From the NCBI GenBank assembly GCA_029260235.1, contig JAJDDP010000204.1, positions 1 through 60,061 on the forward strand: a DNA stretch of 60,061 nucleotides, given 5' to 3'. Origin of the DNA: Phycisphaerae bacterium. GTDB lineage: Bacteria > Planctomycetota > Phycisphaerae > UBA1845. A program made the translations under genes and the position numbers. Position 1 is the first letter of the stretch. Every line of letters begins with the position of its first letter. Shown piece after piece: positions 51,286 to 59,446 of the stretch. The notes beneath the pieces are model-generated. The model saw nothing but the letters and a program-made list of their open reading frames with translations, was not told where the DNA came from and did no database searches.

Positions 51286-53424
51286 ATGTTTAGCCGTCGT
51301 TTGAATATCGTGCTTGGCGTGTTGGCTGTGCTGGCTGCGTCAACTTGTGTAGCCGTCCGGGCTGAGGCACCGTTCTCTTATCCCAAGGCCAAGATGGGCG
51401 ACGTCGTTGACGACCTTCACGGCGTCAAAGTGTCCGACCCCTACCGCTGGATGGAGGATCTTGACGGGGCGGAGCTCAAGGAATGGATTGAGGCTGAGAA
51501 CAAGATCACCTTTGGCTATCTCAACACCATCCCAAGACGCTCGACCATCCGCGAGCGGATCACCCAGCTTTGGGACTACGAGAAATTCGGCATCCCTTAC
51601 AAGAAGGGCGGCTACTACTTCTTCACCAAGAACGACGGTCTGCAGAATCAGTCCGTGCTCTATGTGACCAAGTCACTCGACGACGAAGCCAAGGTCTTGC
51701 TCGATCCGAACAAGCTCTCCGAGGACGGTACGGTGGCGCTTTCGGGCTACAGCTTCACCGATGACGGCAAGCGGATGGCCTATGGCGTTTCCGACGCGGG
51801 GTCCGATTGGGTGGAGTATCGCGTGCGCGACGTGAGCAGCGGCAAGGATTTTTCCGACCATCTCAAGTGGATCAAGTTCTCCGGCGCATCCTGGACCAAG
51901 GATGGCGAGGGATTCTTTTACAGCCGTTACGACGAGCCGGCCGACAAGACCGCATTGCAGGATGCGAACTATTTCCAGAAGCTCTTCTACCACAATCTCG
52001 GCGACCCGCAGTCGAAAGACACGCTGATCTATGATCGACCCGACCACAAGGACTGGGGATTCGGCGGGACCGCCACCGACGACGGCCAATACCTGGTGAT
52101 CTCCATTTGGCAGGGTACCGAGCGTAAGAACCGGATCTACTATCGGGACATTCAGGCCAATGACGGTGCAGTCGTCAAGCTGCTGGATGATTTCGATGCC
52201 CAGTACAGTTTCATCGATAACGACGGGCCTCTGTTCTGGTTCTACACCGACTTGGATGCACCCAAAGGCCGAGTCATTGGTATCGACGTCACAAATCCTG
52301 CCAAAGAGAACTGGAAAGAGCTGATCCCCGAGTCCAAACACACACTCAGGGGCGTGGGCATGGTCAACAATCAGTTCGCAGCCAGCTACCTCCAAGACGC
52401 ATACAGCAACATTAAGATCTTCGACACAGACGGCAAGCACGTGCGCGACGTCGAACTGCCGGGCATCGGGAGCGCCGGAGGCTTCTCAGGCAAGAGAAGC
52501 GACACGGACACCTTCTACTCCTACTCCAGTTTCAACACGCCTCCGCAGATCTACCACTACGACATGGCCTCAGGCAAGAGCACCCTCTTCAAGAATGCGG
52601 AGGTGGAGTTCGACCCGAAGAAATTCATGACCAAGCAGGTGTTCTACCACAGCAAGGACGGCACCCGCATCCCCATGTTCATCACCCACAAGAAGGGCCT
52701 GAAACTCAACGGCAAGAATCCTACCTATCTTTATGGCTATGGTGGGTTCAACATTTCACTCACGCCGAGGTTCTCGGTCACAAACCTGGTGTGGATGGAG
52801 ATGGGCGGAGTCTATGCCCAAGCCAACATTCGAGGCGGAGGCGAGTACGGCAAGGAATGGCACAACGCGGGCAAGTTGACCAACAAGCAAAACTGTTTCG
52901 ATGACTTCATCGCAGCCGCAGAGTGGTTGATCGACAAGAAGTTCACCGGTTCCCAAAAACTGGCCATCGGCGGTGGGAGTAACGGCGGTTTGTTGGTGGG
53001 AGCGTGCATGACCCAAAGGCCTGACCTGTTCGCCGCGGCTTTGCCAGCCGTGGGAGTCTTGGACATGTTCCGCTTCCAGAAGTTCACCATCGGTTGGGCG
53101 TGGACTTCCGACTATGGAAGCTCAGACGATGAGGAGATGTTCAAGGTGCAGGCCAAGTACAGCCCCTACCACAACCTCAAGGCGGGCACGCGGTACCCAT
53201 CGACCATGATTACCACGGCAGATCACGATGACCGCGTGGTGCCAAGCCACAGCTTCAAGTTCGCAGCCGCCCTCCAGGCTGCCCATCGAGGTGACAACCC
53301 CGTGCTGATCCGGGTCGAAACAAGGGCGGGCCATGGTGCGGGTAAGCCGACCGGCAAGCGCATCGAAGAAGCAGCTGACAAGTGGGCATTCCTAGTTCGT
53401 GAACTCAACATGGATGCCGAGTGA
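51286..53424 (+). CDS. exported prolyl oligopeptidase (S9A)
   Basis: The enzyme cuts after proline in short peptides. The 712-residue protein has a signal peptide (LNIVLGVLAVLAASTCVAVRA), then the S9A start YPKAKMGDVVDDLHGVKVSD with DPYRWMEDLD. A seven-bladed propeller (~residues 80-420) precedes the catalytic domain. The nucleophile lies in IGGGSNGGLLVGA, the Asp in TADHDDRVVPSHSFKF and the His in TRAGHGAGKPTG, a full triad. ATG 51286 follows GGGAGA. It ends in a strong intrinsic terminator and is a single gene. Export is inferred from the signal; cytoplasmic relatives lack one. Confidence 0.94.
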   Translation: MFSRRLNIVLGVLAVLAASTCVAVRAEAPFSYPKAKMGDVVDDLHGVKVSDPYRWMEDLDGAELKEWIEAENKITFGYLNTIPRRSTIRERITQLWDYEKFGIPYKKGGYYFFTKNDGLQNQSVLYVTKSLDDEAKVLLDPNKLSEDGTVALSGYSFTDDGKRMAYGVSDAGSDWVEYRVRDVSSGKDFSDHLKWIKFSGASWTKDGEGFFYSRYDEPADKTALQDANYFQKLFYHNLGDPQSKDTLIYDRPDHKDWGFGGTATDDGQYLVISIWQGTERKNRIYYRDIQANDGAVVKLLDDFDAQYSFIDNDGPLFWFYTDLDAPKGRVIGIDVTNPAKENWKELIPESKHTLRGVGMVNNQFAASYLQDAYSNIKIFDTDGKHVRDVELPGIGSAGGFSGKRSDTDTFYSYSSFNTPPQIYHYDMASGKSTLFKNAEVEFDPKKFMTKQVFYHSKDGTRIPMFITHKKGLKLNGKNPTYLYGYGGFNISLTPRFSVTNLVWMEMGGVYAQANIRGGGEYGKEWHNAGKLTNKQNCFDDFIAAAEWLIDKKFTGSQKLAIGGGSNGGLLVGACMTQRPDLFAAALPAVGVLDMFRFQKFTIGWAWTSDYGSSDDEEMFKVQAKYSPYHNLKAGTRYPSTMITTADHDDRVVPSHSFKFAAALQAAHRGDNPVLIRVETRAGHGAGKPTGKRIEEAADKWAFLVRELNMDAE

Positions 53425-53470
53425 TCTTCGGCTGAACCGACTTAGCGAAACAGCAGTAGAGTGTAATCAA

Positions 53471-53499
53471 TGCCCAGGGAGCGAATCCCTGGGCATTTT
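53471..53499 (+). terminator. intrinsic terminator of the prolyl oligopeptidase gene
   Basis: TGCCCAGGGA (53471-53480) and TCCCTGGGCA (53486-53495) form a perfect 10-bp stem with loop GCGAA, followed by TTTT. It lies 47 bases after the stop codon. Confidence 0.85.
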
Positions 53500-54013
53500 G
53501 CGTACCTCTTCCACCACGTGGATAAGGGGCGTGGGTGCCCACCTGGGTAAGTCGATATGTCCAAGTTGCCCAGTCGCCGTCGGCGAAATCGATGCTCTAG
53601 GCCCATACGGGCCGATTCTGAAACTGGCACACCGCGTGCTCTAACCGATTCATGGGTGGACCGGAACCACACGACTGAGACGCGACGGGGAGTAGACCAT
53701 GGGGGTGTATGCAGGACATCGCGTCACAGGACTGGGGGGATCACCAGCGCCTCGACGTTCACAGAGCGGTTCGGATCATCGGCCCGCGCTGCGGACGATC
53801 GAGGTCGCCGGTCGATCTGGCTGATCGCCAAAGTAGCAAGGAAGCCCACAGTCTTTGTGCCTAAATGTGGCACTCCATAGCCGAGCAGTAACCAGAGAGA
53901 GCCCCACTGCCGTCATGGATCACCAGTACAAGACCGAGACTAGAACCAATGCGACGCTTGCTTCATCATCGTTGGGCCTGGACAGCCTAACTCAATCCAT
54001 CGCGCCACCATCA

Positions 54014-54031
54014 GCTGTCTATCGAGACAGC
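54014..54031. repeat. 7-bp hairpin in gene-free region
   Basis: GCTGTCT (54014-54020) and AGACAGC (54025-54031) pair around a 4-base ATCG loop. Confidence 0.5.
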
Positions 54032-54080
54032 AGGGCTGTCCAAGCCCGCCCATCTTTCACCGAAACACGGAACCAAGAAC

Positions 54081-54110
54081 GAAGTCCGCAGGCAACAACC
54101 TGCGGGCTTC
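54081..54110. terminator. strong 12-bp hairpin, possible terminator for the nuclease gene side or small RNA
   Basis: GAAGTCCGCAGG (54081-54092) pairs with CCTGCGGGCTTC (54099-54110), one G-T pair and a 6-base loop. No T-run follows on the plus strand. On the minus strand the stem is followed by GTTCTTGG, which is T-rich but not a classic run. It lies 120 bases downstream of the S1/P1 nuclease stop. Confidence 0.45.
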
Positions 54111-54229
54111 ACTCTTGCGCATTCCGGTGAAGTGATCGCACCAGGATATGGCATGAGCTATTACTGTATGTTGCGGTTGTTCATACACGGATCTGGATCA
54201 GTTCGTGCGTTCAATCCATGAGCGAGGGT

Positions 54230-55150
54230 CTAGCCGTAGATGTCGTTTAGAATGGCTGCTAGCCTCACGCCTGCCTTCTTCAAGCCTTCTTCGACGACCG
54301 GCACGCTCTTTTGGTAATAGTCCTTCTCTAGTCTATCGTTGGTCTTGACAGGCCTATTCTTGATGAGATTTTGGTACGCGATCTGTTGGGCCAGCTTGGC
54401 TGATTCGCCCGTCCATTCCTCCGGCGAGAGTTCGGCCAGCCAGCGTGCGTGATCCTCTGGGCTGATGGATTTTCGGAGGTTCGCAGCATAGGCCTCCCAC
54501 TTGATGCCCTCACCGCTGGTCTTCAAGATGCGCTTGATGATCGCATCGTCCCACACCGAATGCAGATTCTTGCCCTCGCCAAAAAACTTGACGTTGATGC
54601 GGTTTCCGCCCAGGTCGTTCTTTAGCCCCGCATGCAGAGGCTGATGAATGTCACCGACGAAATGAACCAAGAATTTCAGGGCGATCAACCTTTCTGCCGC
54701 CGAAGGTTCTGCCGATTTGAGCAGAGCGGTGTGGTGAAGAATGGCTGAGGTGACACAATCGCCCGGCGGACAGAGCGGGTTCTCCTTACACTGCCCATGG
54801 ATCAGTGCCCTGCAGTCCCGGGCCTGGTCATAGACTGGGCGGAGGGGCGGCAGATTCACATAATGCAAGTGCCTCGCCCAAGTGTATCTCCCGAAGTCGG
54901 CATGGTCTTCTTGGTACTTGATGTCGTCAGCCCATAACGTCGCCTGGGCGAGGCGGTGGTCCTTCTCATTGGTGTCAGTAGATAAGACCTGCATGACAGC
55001 CGCTTTGGCTTCGTCAGTCAGCTGGTGCCAGGCGATTTCACCAATGATCAAATGGCCATCCATACCCCAGCCCCAACAACTACCGGTACTGAGCAGGAAT
55101 GATGCAGTGATCAAGGCCAGCGAGATTCGATGTTGTGGCTGTCTTGTCAT
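54230..55150 (-). CDS. exported S1/P1-type zinc nuclease
   Basis: This 306-residue nuclease hydrolyses single-stranded DNA and RNA and belongs to the phospholipase C/P1 zinc fold. From ATG 55150 (GGAG nine bases before) a signal peptide (ISLALITASFLLSTGSCWG) leads to the mature start WGMDGHLIIGEIA with the N-terminal Trp and first His. Then LADDI-like DxxxH elements, FLVHFVGDIHQPLHAGLKND and NLHSVWDDAIIKR hold the trinuclear zinc site. It is probably secreted to the periplasm to degrade nucleic acid for nutrition. The open frame to 55291 lacks a ribosome site. Convergent neighbours are absent on its downstream side. Confidence 0.9.
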   Translation of the reverse strand: MTRQPQHRISLALITASFLLSTGSCWGWGMDGHLIIGEIAWHQLTDEAKAAVMQVLSTDTNEKDHRLAQATLWADDIKYQEDHADFGRYTWARHLHYVNLPPLRPVYDQARDCRALIHGQCKENPLCPPGDCVTSAILHHTALLKSAEPSAAERLIALKFLVHFVGDIHQPLHAGLKNDLGGNRINVKFFGEGKNLHSVWDDAIIKRILKTSGEGIKWEAYAANLRKSISPEDHARWLAELSPEEWTGESAKLAQQIAYQNLIKNRPVKTNDRLEKDYYQKSVPVVEEGLKKAGVRLAAILNDIYG

Positions 55151-55335
55151 GGTGAGTTTCTCCGTCATCGCAATGCAGTAGCCCAGGGAAACCCAAGGCC
55201 TTGGCCTGCTGGCGTCAAGAGTGTGCATTTTGCCGCAGATCGCTTCCTGATGCGAACCCGAGGCTCCAAAGTAGTGCAGAACCTGCCGCATGCACCGGCG
55301 TAGGTTATGCTGAACCGTTGATATGAGGTGATCCC

Positions 55336-55803
55336 ATGCACCAAGACACGAACATCCGCCGAACCTCTAAGGGCACCAAGCGGATGGCCTCTGTGCTGCT
55401 ATCGCTGGCTCTCATATCGGCTGGATCAGCGTGGTTATTAGCCAACGCCTGCACAGTCGAGCAACGGCTAACCTGTGGCGCCAACCTCAAAGCGTTCGCC
55501 CAGGCAATTAGGGTCTATGGGGCTGACTTGGCTGCCCAATCTGACGGACAGCGGCATGCAGCCACGTCTCTCTTGGTAGATCGCGGCTGCCTGGATAATC
55601 GCACCACAAAGTGCCCATTCTCAGGGAAGAAATACGTCATCGCGTCAATACCCGACCGGAATGACCGGGACCACGAACAAGTCTTCGCCTATGAACCAGC
55701 AAGCAATCACGGCGGCGGCAACGTGGCCTACACTGACGGACACGTCGAGTTTCTGAACAAGGATGCCCATCGCCAAGTGCTAATAGCAGCCGAGCATGAC
55801 TAG
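55336..55803 (+). CDS. exported small protein with H-X9-DG pilin-like C-terminal motif
   Basis: This 155-residue protein starts at ATG with GAGGTGAT, a near-perfect anti-16S site, just upstream. It has one N-terminal membrane segment (ASVLLSLALISAGSAWLLAN), followed by CGANLKAFAQAIRVYG. The C-terminus reads NHGGGNVAYTDGHVEFL. That H-x-DG ending after the NLKAF stretch is the signature of planctomycete DUF1559-type pilin-like proteins, which are secreted or pilus-related. It is shorter than the family's usual length, lacking the bulk of the central domain. Divergent from the nuclease gene. Confidence 0.82.
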   Translation: MHQDTNIRRTSKGTKRMASVLLSLALISAGSAWLLANACTVEQRLTCGANLKAFAQAIRVYGADLAAQSDGQRHAATSLLVDRGCLDNRTTKCPFSGKKYVIASIPDRNDRDHEQVFAYEPASNHGGGNVAYTDGHVEFLNKDAHRQVLIAAEHD

Positions 55804-55850
55804 GATAGCCACAGCGATCCATTGCTCCAGGTAACAGCACGAGCAAGCCG

Positions 55851-57098
55851 TCAAATCTGCGGCTTAGCTTCGCCGCGTGGCGATCTGTTTAGAATTGCAT
55901 TCCTTCGACTGATGGCGAACACCGCGGCTGTGGCTAGCACTATTCCCGATAAGAGCGTCAGCCCGCGCTCGAATCCGAATCTTTCGATCACTTGGCTTAG
56001 CAGCATGTAGCTCAGGAGTAGGCCCAGGTCTCCGGCACCCAGGATGATCGAGGTGCCCATGCCGCGGTGCTGCGGAGGCAGGCGTTCAGCTCCCAGATCC
56101 ACCATGGATGGGAATATGAAACAATGGCCTGCACCCATCAGGAACCCAGGAAGGATGAGTTGCATTTCAGACTCGATGCCCACCAGGCAGAGAACGCCGC
56201 CGGCCATGATAGTCAACCCGCCGACCAAGGTGCGGGTTCGCCCCAGCCGTTCGGGCACACGGCGGAAGATGATCCGCAGCACAATGGCTGTGGGTCCGTA
56301 GGTCAAGAAGAAGACCTTGATGTTGGCAAAACCGTTGGCATCTGCCATGCGCTCGAGGAACATCTGTTGCAGGCTGAAGATCATCGAAAAGACCACCCCC
56401 ACCAGCAGGATCGTTCCAGGCCAATACCGCACCAGGATGTCCAGCGTTGACTCTCGCGTCCTTGGCGGAGCGTCTGAGTCGGCTTGGGCGGCGCTGCCGC
56501 CGCAGTTCTTCAAGGAGGGCATCGAGAGGACGATCAACCCAGCCCCCAGGCTGCAGAGCGCTGTGGCTGAGAAGAAAATGCGGTACGGCATGATGATCTC
56601 GTTGTTGCCCGAGAAGATGTAGTCCCCCAGCGTCGGTCCAATGATCATGCCCAAGAACCCAGCCAACCCCATGGTGCCTAGGCCTTCTGCACGTCTGTGC
56701 GGTGGGGCTACCCCGGCAGCAAAGACCGCCACTGTAGTCATCACCATCGCGACGGCCATGTTCCATGCAGTGCGGAAGATAATAATGAGCGTCAAACTCT
56801 GGATGAACTGCATGCTGCCAGCAGCCACTACCACCACAGCTGTCCCCGCTATCCAGGTGGTCCTGCAACCAAGCGTGTCGATCCATCGGCCGATGTGCAG
56901 ACGGATGGCCAGGTTTCCGGCCAGGCTGATACCGACCACCATGCCCAAGGTGTCGATGTCGTGCCCCAAATACTCAAAATACTGCCCGAAGTGAAATTGC
57001 AAGGCGACGCCGGTCATGAACAAAATGACGGCAACGAATACCTGAAAGAATTGACGCGTGTAGAGGCGGTCGTGCGCAGCCTGGGGTTCTAGGCTCAT
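55851..57098 (-). CDS. major facilitator superfamily transporter
   Basis: This 415-residue protein has twelve hydrophobic segments, the first FFQVFVAVILFMTGVALQF and the last LTLLSGIVLATAAVFA. The loop between helices 2 and 3 reads RLHIGRWIDTLGCR, the MFS G-x3-D-R-x-G-R-type motif. Between helices 6 and 7 lies a basic and acidic central loop (GGSAAQADSDAPPRTRES). Substrate is unknown. ATG overlaps the stop of the upstream exported-protein gene by four bases (ATGA), suggesting a functional link and translational coupling. Drug or small-metabolite export would be typical. Confidence 0.9.
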   Translation of the reverse strand: MSLEPQAAHDRLYTRQFFQVFVAVILFMTGVALQFHFGQYFEYLGHDIDTLGMVVGISLAGNLAIRLHIGRWIDTLGCRTTWIAGTAVVVVAAGSMQFIQSLTLIIIFRTAWNMAVAMVMTTVAVFAAGVAPPHRRAEGLGTMGLAGFLGMIIGPTLGDYIFSGNNEIIMPYRIFFSATALCSLGAGLIVLSMPSLKNCGGSAAQADSDAPPRTRESTLDILVRYWPGTILLVGVVFSMIFSLQQMFLERMADANGFANIKVFFLTYGPTAIVLRIIFRRVPERLGRTRTLVGGLTIMAGGVLCLVGIESEMQLILPGFLMGAGHCFIFPSMVDLGAERLPPQHRGMGTSIILGAGDLGLLLSYMLLSQVIERFGFERGLTLLSGIVLATAAVFAISRRNAILNRSPRGEAKPQI

Positions 57099-58543
57099 GG
57101 CTTAGGTACGCCCGAGGGCGACACATGTTCAAGCAGGGCGATGTTGCTGCGAACGGCTACGGGCGAGTATCCGATCACGACCCAACGATCCGTAACGCCC
57201 AGCGCCGGCCCGTACAGCCCCATTTGAAAGAACCAAAGGCCGTCATCGGCCTGCTTGAGTTGCAGCGAAAAGAACTTCTCGTGCTGCGATCGAAAAATTG
57301 CCTGCCAACGCCTCATCAGACGATCAACCGAGGTGCGTACTGCAGTCGGCGAGCCGGTGATCTCCAAAACGATGGTCCGGGCTAAGGGGAACATCAGCGG
57401 ATGCTGTGGGTAATCGTGGATCACAATTTCTGGACCCAACTGGCGGAGTAGGTCGCGATCGATGTCCAGGTCGATCTCGGCTTGGATCTGCGCCCATAGA
57501 TCGCGCAGGTTCGATTGCGTCGATTCACTCTTGCAGGCTAAGTAGGTTGCTGCGATGCGATGCACCAGGTCGTGCGGACTCTCCTGGACAATTGCGAAGG
57601 TCGATGCTCTTTCCGGGACGCGCGGATCCGACGGTTGGCCCGGCTTCGGCGAACAGATCGGGATCAATTCCTGCTGGTTAGCCTTCTGAAAGAGAGCAAA
57701 GGCTGCTACTGCCCTGCCGGCAGAACCGATCGTCCACAGCGCCCGGTCAACATTCGCCAAACCAAGGGCAGCGGCGACCTCTTCGGGCGTTGCATCCATC
57801 ATGGGCCTGAGTCGCTTCAGGACTTGATCGATGTGAATGGTCAGCTCTACCCGCGCACGGAAGCCTTGGCACTGTTCATGAGCAGGCTGGAACCAGGGAT
57901 CGTGAAGAAGTGGCAGGATGTCGCCACTCCTGGTCTTGAAGATTCGGTCAAACGCCGTAGGCCCGATCGCAATCACATAGTCCTCGCCGACCGAGCCCCA
58001 CTCGATAACCACCCACGGATCGAGCCGAGCGTCGGTGAGCCGATGCGAAATGCTGCCGCCGGCGTGGTGGATCTTCTCGATAGAGCCTGATTCGGCATTT
58101 ACATGGGTGTTTAGAAGGTGCTGGATCCGAGCCTGGATGTCGGCGTTTTCCTTCGAGGTGTGCATCACCAGCACAGCCTCCAGTTTCGCCAGCCGGTTTC
58201 CGCCTCCGCGTACTTTTGTCGAGGATGCCTCCAGCAGTGACAAGGCGAAAGCTCTCTTGGACATCATGGGCCAAGAAGCGAACGCATCGAACCAGAGGGC
58301 ACACTCGGGATCGTCGGCTCCAAACCCCATCGCCCTTGCTCGCCCAAGAATCATCGCGGCTGTGTCCAGGGTGATTACGCCAGGCAGCGCTTCATTCGAT
58401 GGGTCGGGGGCTGGCGGGACGACAAACAAGGTTGCCCAGGCATCAGCTGGTATGGAGCGAGCCAGCTCTCGAATATCGGACTTTCCCGCATCTGCAGAGA
58501 ACAGGGTGCTCAGGCAGCAAACGATCAACGTGGTGGCGGTCAT
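57095..58543 (-). CDS. exported hypothetical protein (DUF3352-like)
   Basis: This 482-residue protein has a signal peptide (TATTLIVCCLSTLFSADA). It is followed by the helical and strand pattern (SIPADAWATLFVVPPAP) that starts proteins of the planctomycete DUF3352-like group. It has no catalytic motif that I can name. A pairwise arrangement of two similar halves (RIDxxFKxxSGD... and IFRSQHEKFFSLQLKQ) is possible. It is coupled to the MFS gene by a four-base overlap. Confidence 0.65.
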   Translation of the reverse strand: MTATTLIVCCLSTLFSADAGKSDIRELARSIPADAWATLFVVPPAPDPSNEALPGVITLDTAAMILGRARAMGFGADDPECALWFDAFASWPMMSKRAFALSLLEASSTKVRGGGNRLAKLEAVLVMHTSKENADIQARIQHLLNTHVNAESGSIEKIHHAGGSISHRLTDARLDPWVVIEWGSVGEDYVIAIGPTAFDRIFKTRSGDILPLLHDPWFQPAHEQCQGFRARVELTIHIDQVLKRLRPMMDATPEEVAAALGLANVDRALWTIGSAGRAVAAFALFQKANQQELIPICSPKPGQPSDPRVPERASTFAIVQESPHDLVHRIAATYLACKSESTQSNLRDLWAQIQAEIDLDIDRDLLRQLGPEIVIHDYPQHPLMFPLARTIVLEITGSPTAVRTSVDRLMRRWQAIFRSQHEKFFSLQLKQADDGLWFFQMGLYGPALGVTDRWVVIGYSPVAVRSNIALLEHVSPSGVPKP

Positions 58544-58768
58544 AACCTGCGATCCATAGTTGGCGGTGGGAGGGGTGTCAAGTTGGTCCGGTAATCTAGG
58601 CTAGGCGTTCGCGCTAAGCGTATGCGGGGCGCGTTCTTGGGCACTGTATCGTAAATCATAACTGTAAGTCGACTCGGGATCAGCCGACGTCTATCGATAG
58701 GGAACCGCTTCGCATTCCTCTGGAGGCGGAGCGGAGGGACAGTAGCCGTCGTAACCAGGAGCTTCACC

Positions 58769-59446
58769 GTGCGCATTGGATGCCCCACCTGTAAGAGCAC
58801 AATCGACCTTGATGCCAACTGCGCCGGCCAATTGATCCGCTGCCGGGCCTGCGGGCGATCATTCGTCGCTCCGAGCGAGCTGACAGTGACCGGTCAGCGC
58901 CACACCCTATCCCAATTCTCAATCGTCGGCCTGCTGCTGTTACACTTTTTGACGATGGGTGTTTATTCAGTCATCCACTTGGGTTTGATGCACGACCGCC
59001 TCCCCAAAATTCGCAAGAGCGACCCCTCCGGGTTCGTGTCAGTCGCCCTCTCGATGGTGCCATTCGTGAACTTGGTATGGCTTTTCTTCTCGCTCCGACG
59101 CCTCTGCGTTCGTCTCAACGAGCAGCGGCGCTTTGCGGGTCTGCCTGAGGACGTGCCCCAGACCTTGGCCGTCGTCGTAGCCACGTTGCTTACCTGCGGA
59201 ACCGTCGCTACCATTTTGCCGATCACCGGCTGGGTTGTCTTAGGGGCAACGCTGTCGGTGTTGGCCCCGGTGTTCTTAGCCACTGTGCAGGCATCGGTGA
59301 ATGAGCTAGTAGCCTTGGAAGACAGCAGCCAGCCAGAGACCGCGAGTCATGGTGCAAACGAACCGGCAGCAAGTGCTGGCCTTAGCAATCGAGACCTCGG
59401 GGAGGCTGGGGAGCGTCGCGATCTCGCGGGGACCACTGGTTCTTGA
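58769..59446 (+). CDS. membrane protein with N-terminal zinc finger
   Basis: This 225-residue protein starts at GTG with AGGAG seven bases upstream. The first ~35 residues are a treble-clef-like finger (MRIGCPTCKSTIDLDANCAG, then CRACGRSFVAP) resembling the MJ0042-type. Four hydrophobic segments follow (FSIVGLLLLHFLTMGVYSV, VALSMVPFVNLVWLFFSL, LAVVVATLLTCGTVATIL, ITGWVVLGATLSVLAPVFLA), then a polar tail. Its last 98 bases overlap the start of tsaB in another frame. Function unknown; a planctomycete-typical membrane zinc-finger protein. Confidence 0.75.
   Translation: MRIGCPTCKSTIDLDANCAGQLIRCRACGRSFVAPSELTVTGQRHTLSQFSIVGLLLLHFLTMGVYSVIHLGLMHDRLPKIRKSDPSGFVSVALSMVPFVNLVWLFFSLRRLCVRLNEQRRFAGLPEDVPQTLAVVVATLLTCGTVATILPITGWVVLGATLSVLAPVFLATVQASVNELVALEDSSQPETASHGANEPAASAGLSNRDLGEAGERRDLAGTTGS

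Larger units (their letters stand above)
53425..54229. other. 805-base gene-free region with three hairpins
   Basis: Apart from the terminator at 53471-53499, no frame here shows a recognisable motif; frames at 53557-53880 and 53855-54130 are Arg/Thr/Ser-rich shadows. Two further hairpins lie near the right end (54014-54031 and 54081-54110). The region separates two convergently placed genes. Confidence 0.55.

Noticed and set aside
51673..52440. Minus-strand frame of 255 aa in the prolyl oligopeptidase gene
   Set aside because: Antisense to a gene with full catalytic triad motifs; no ribosome site.
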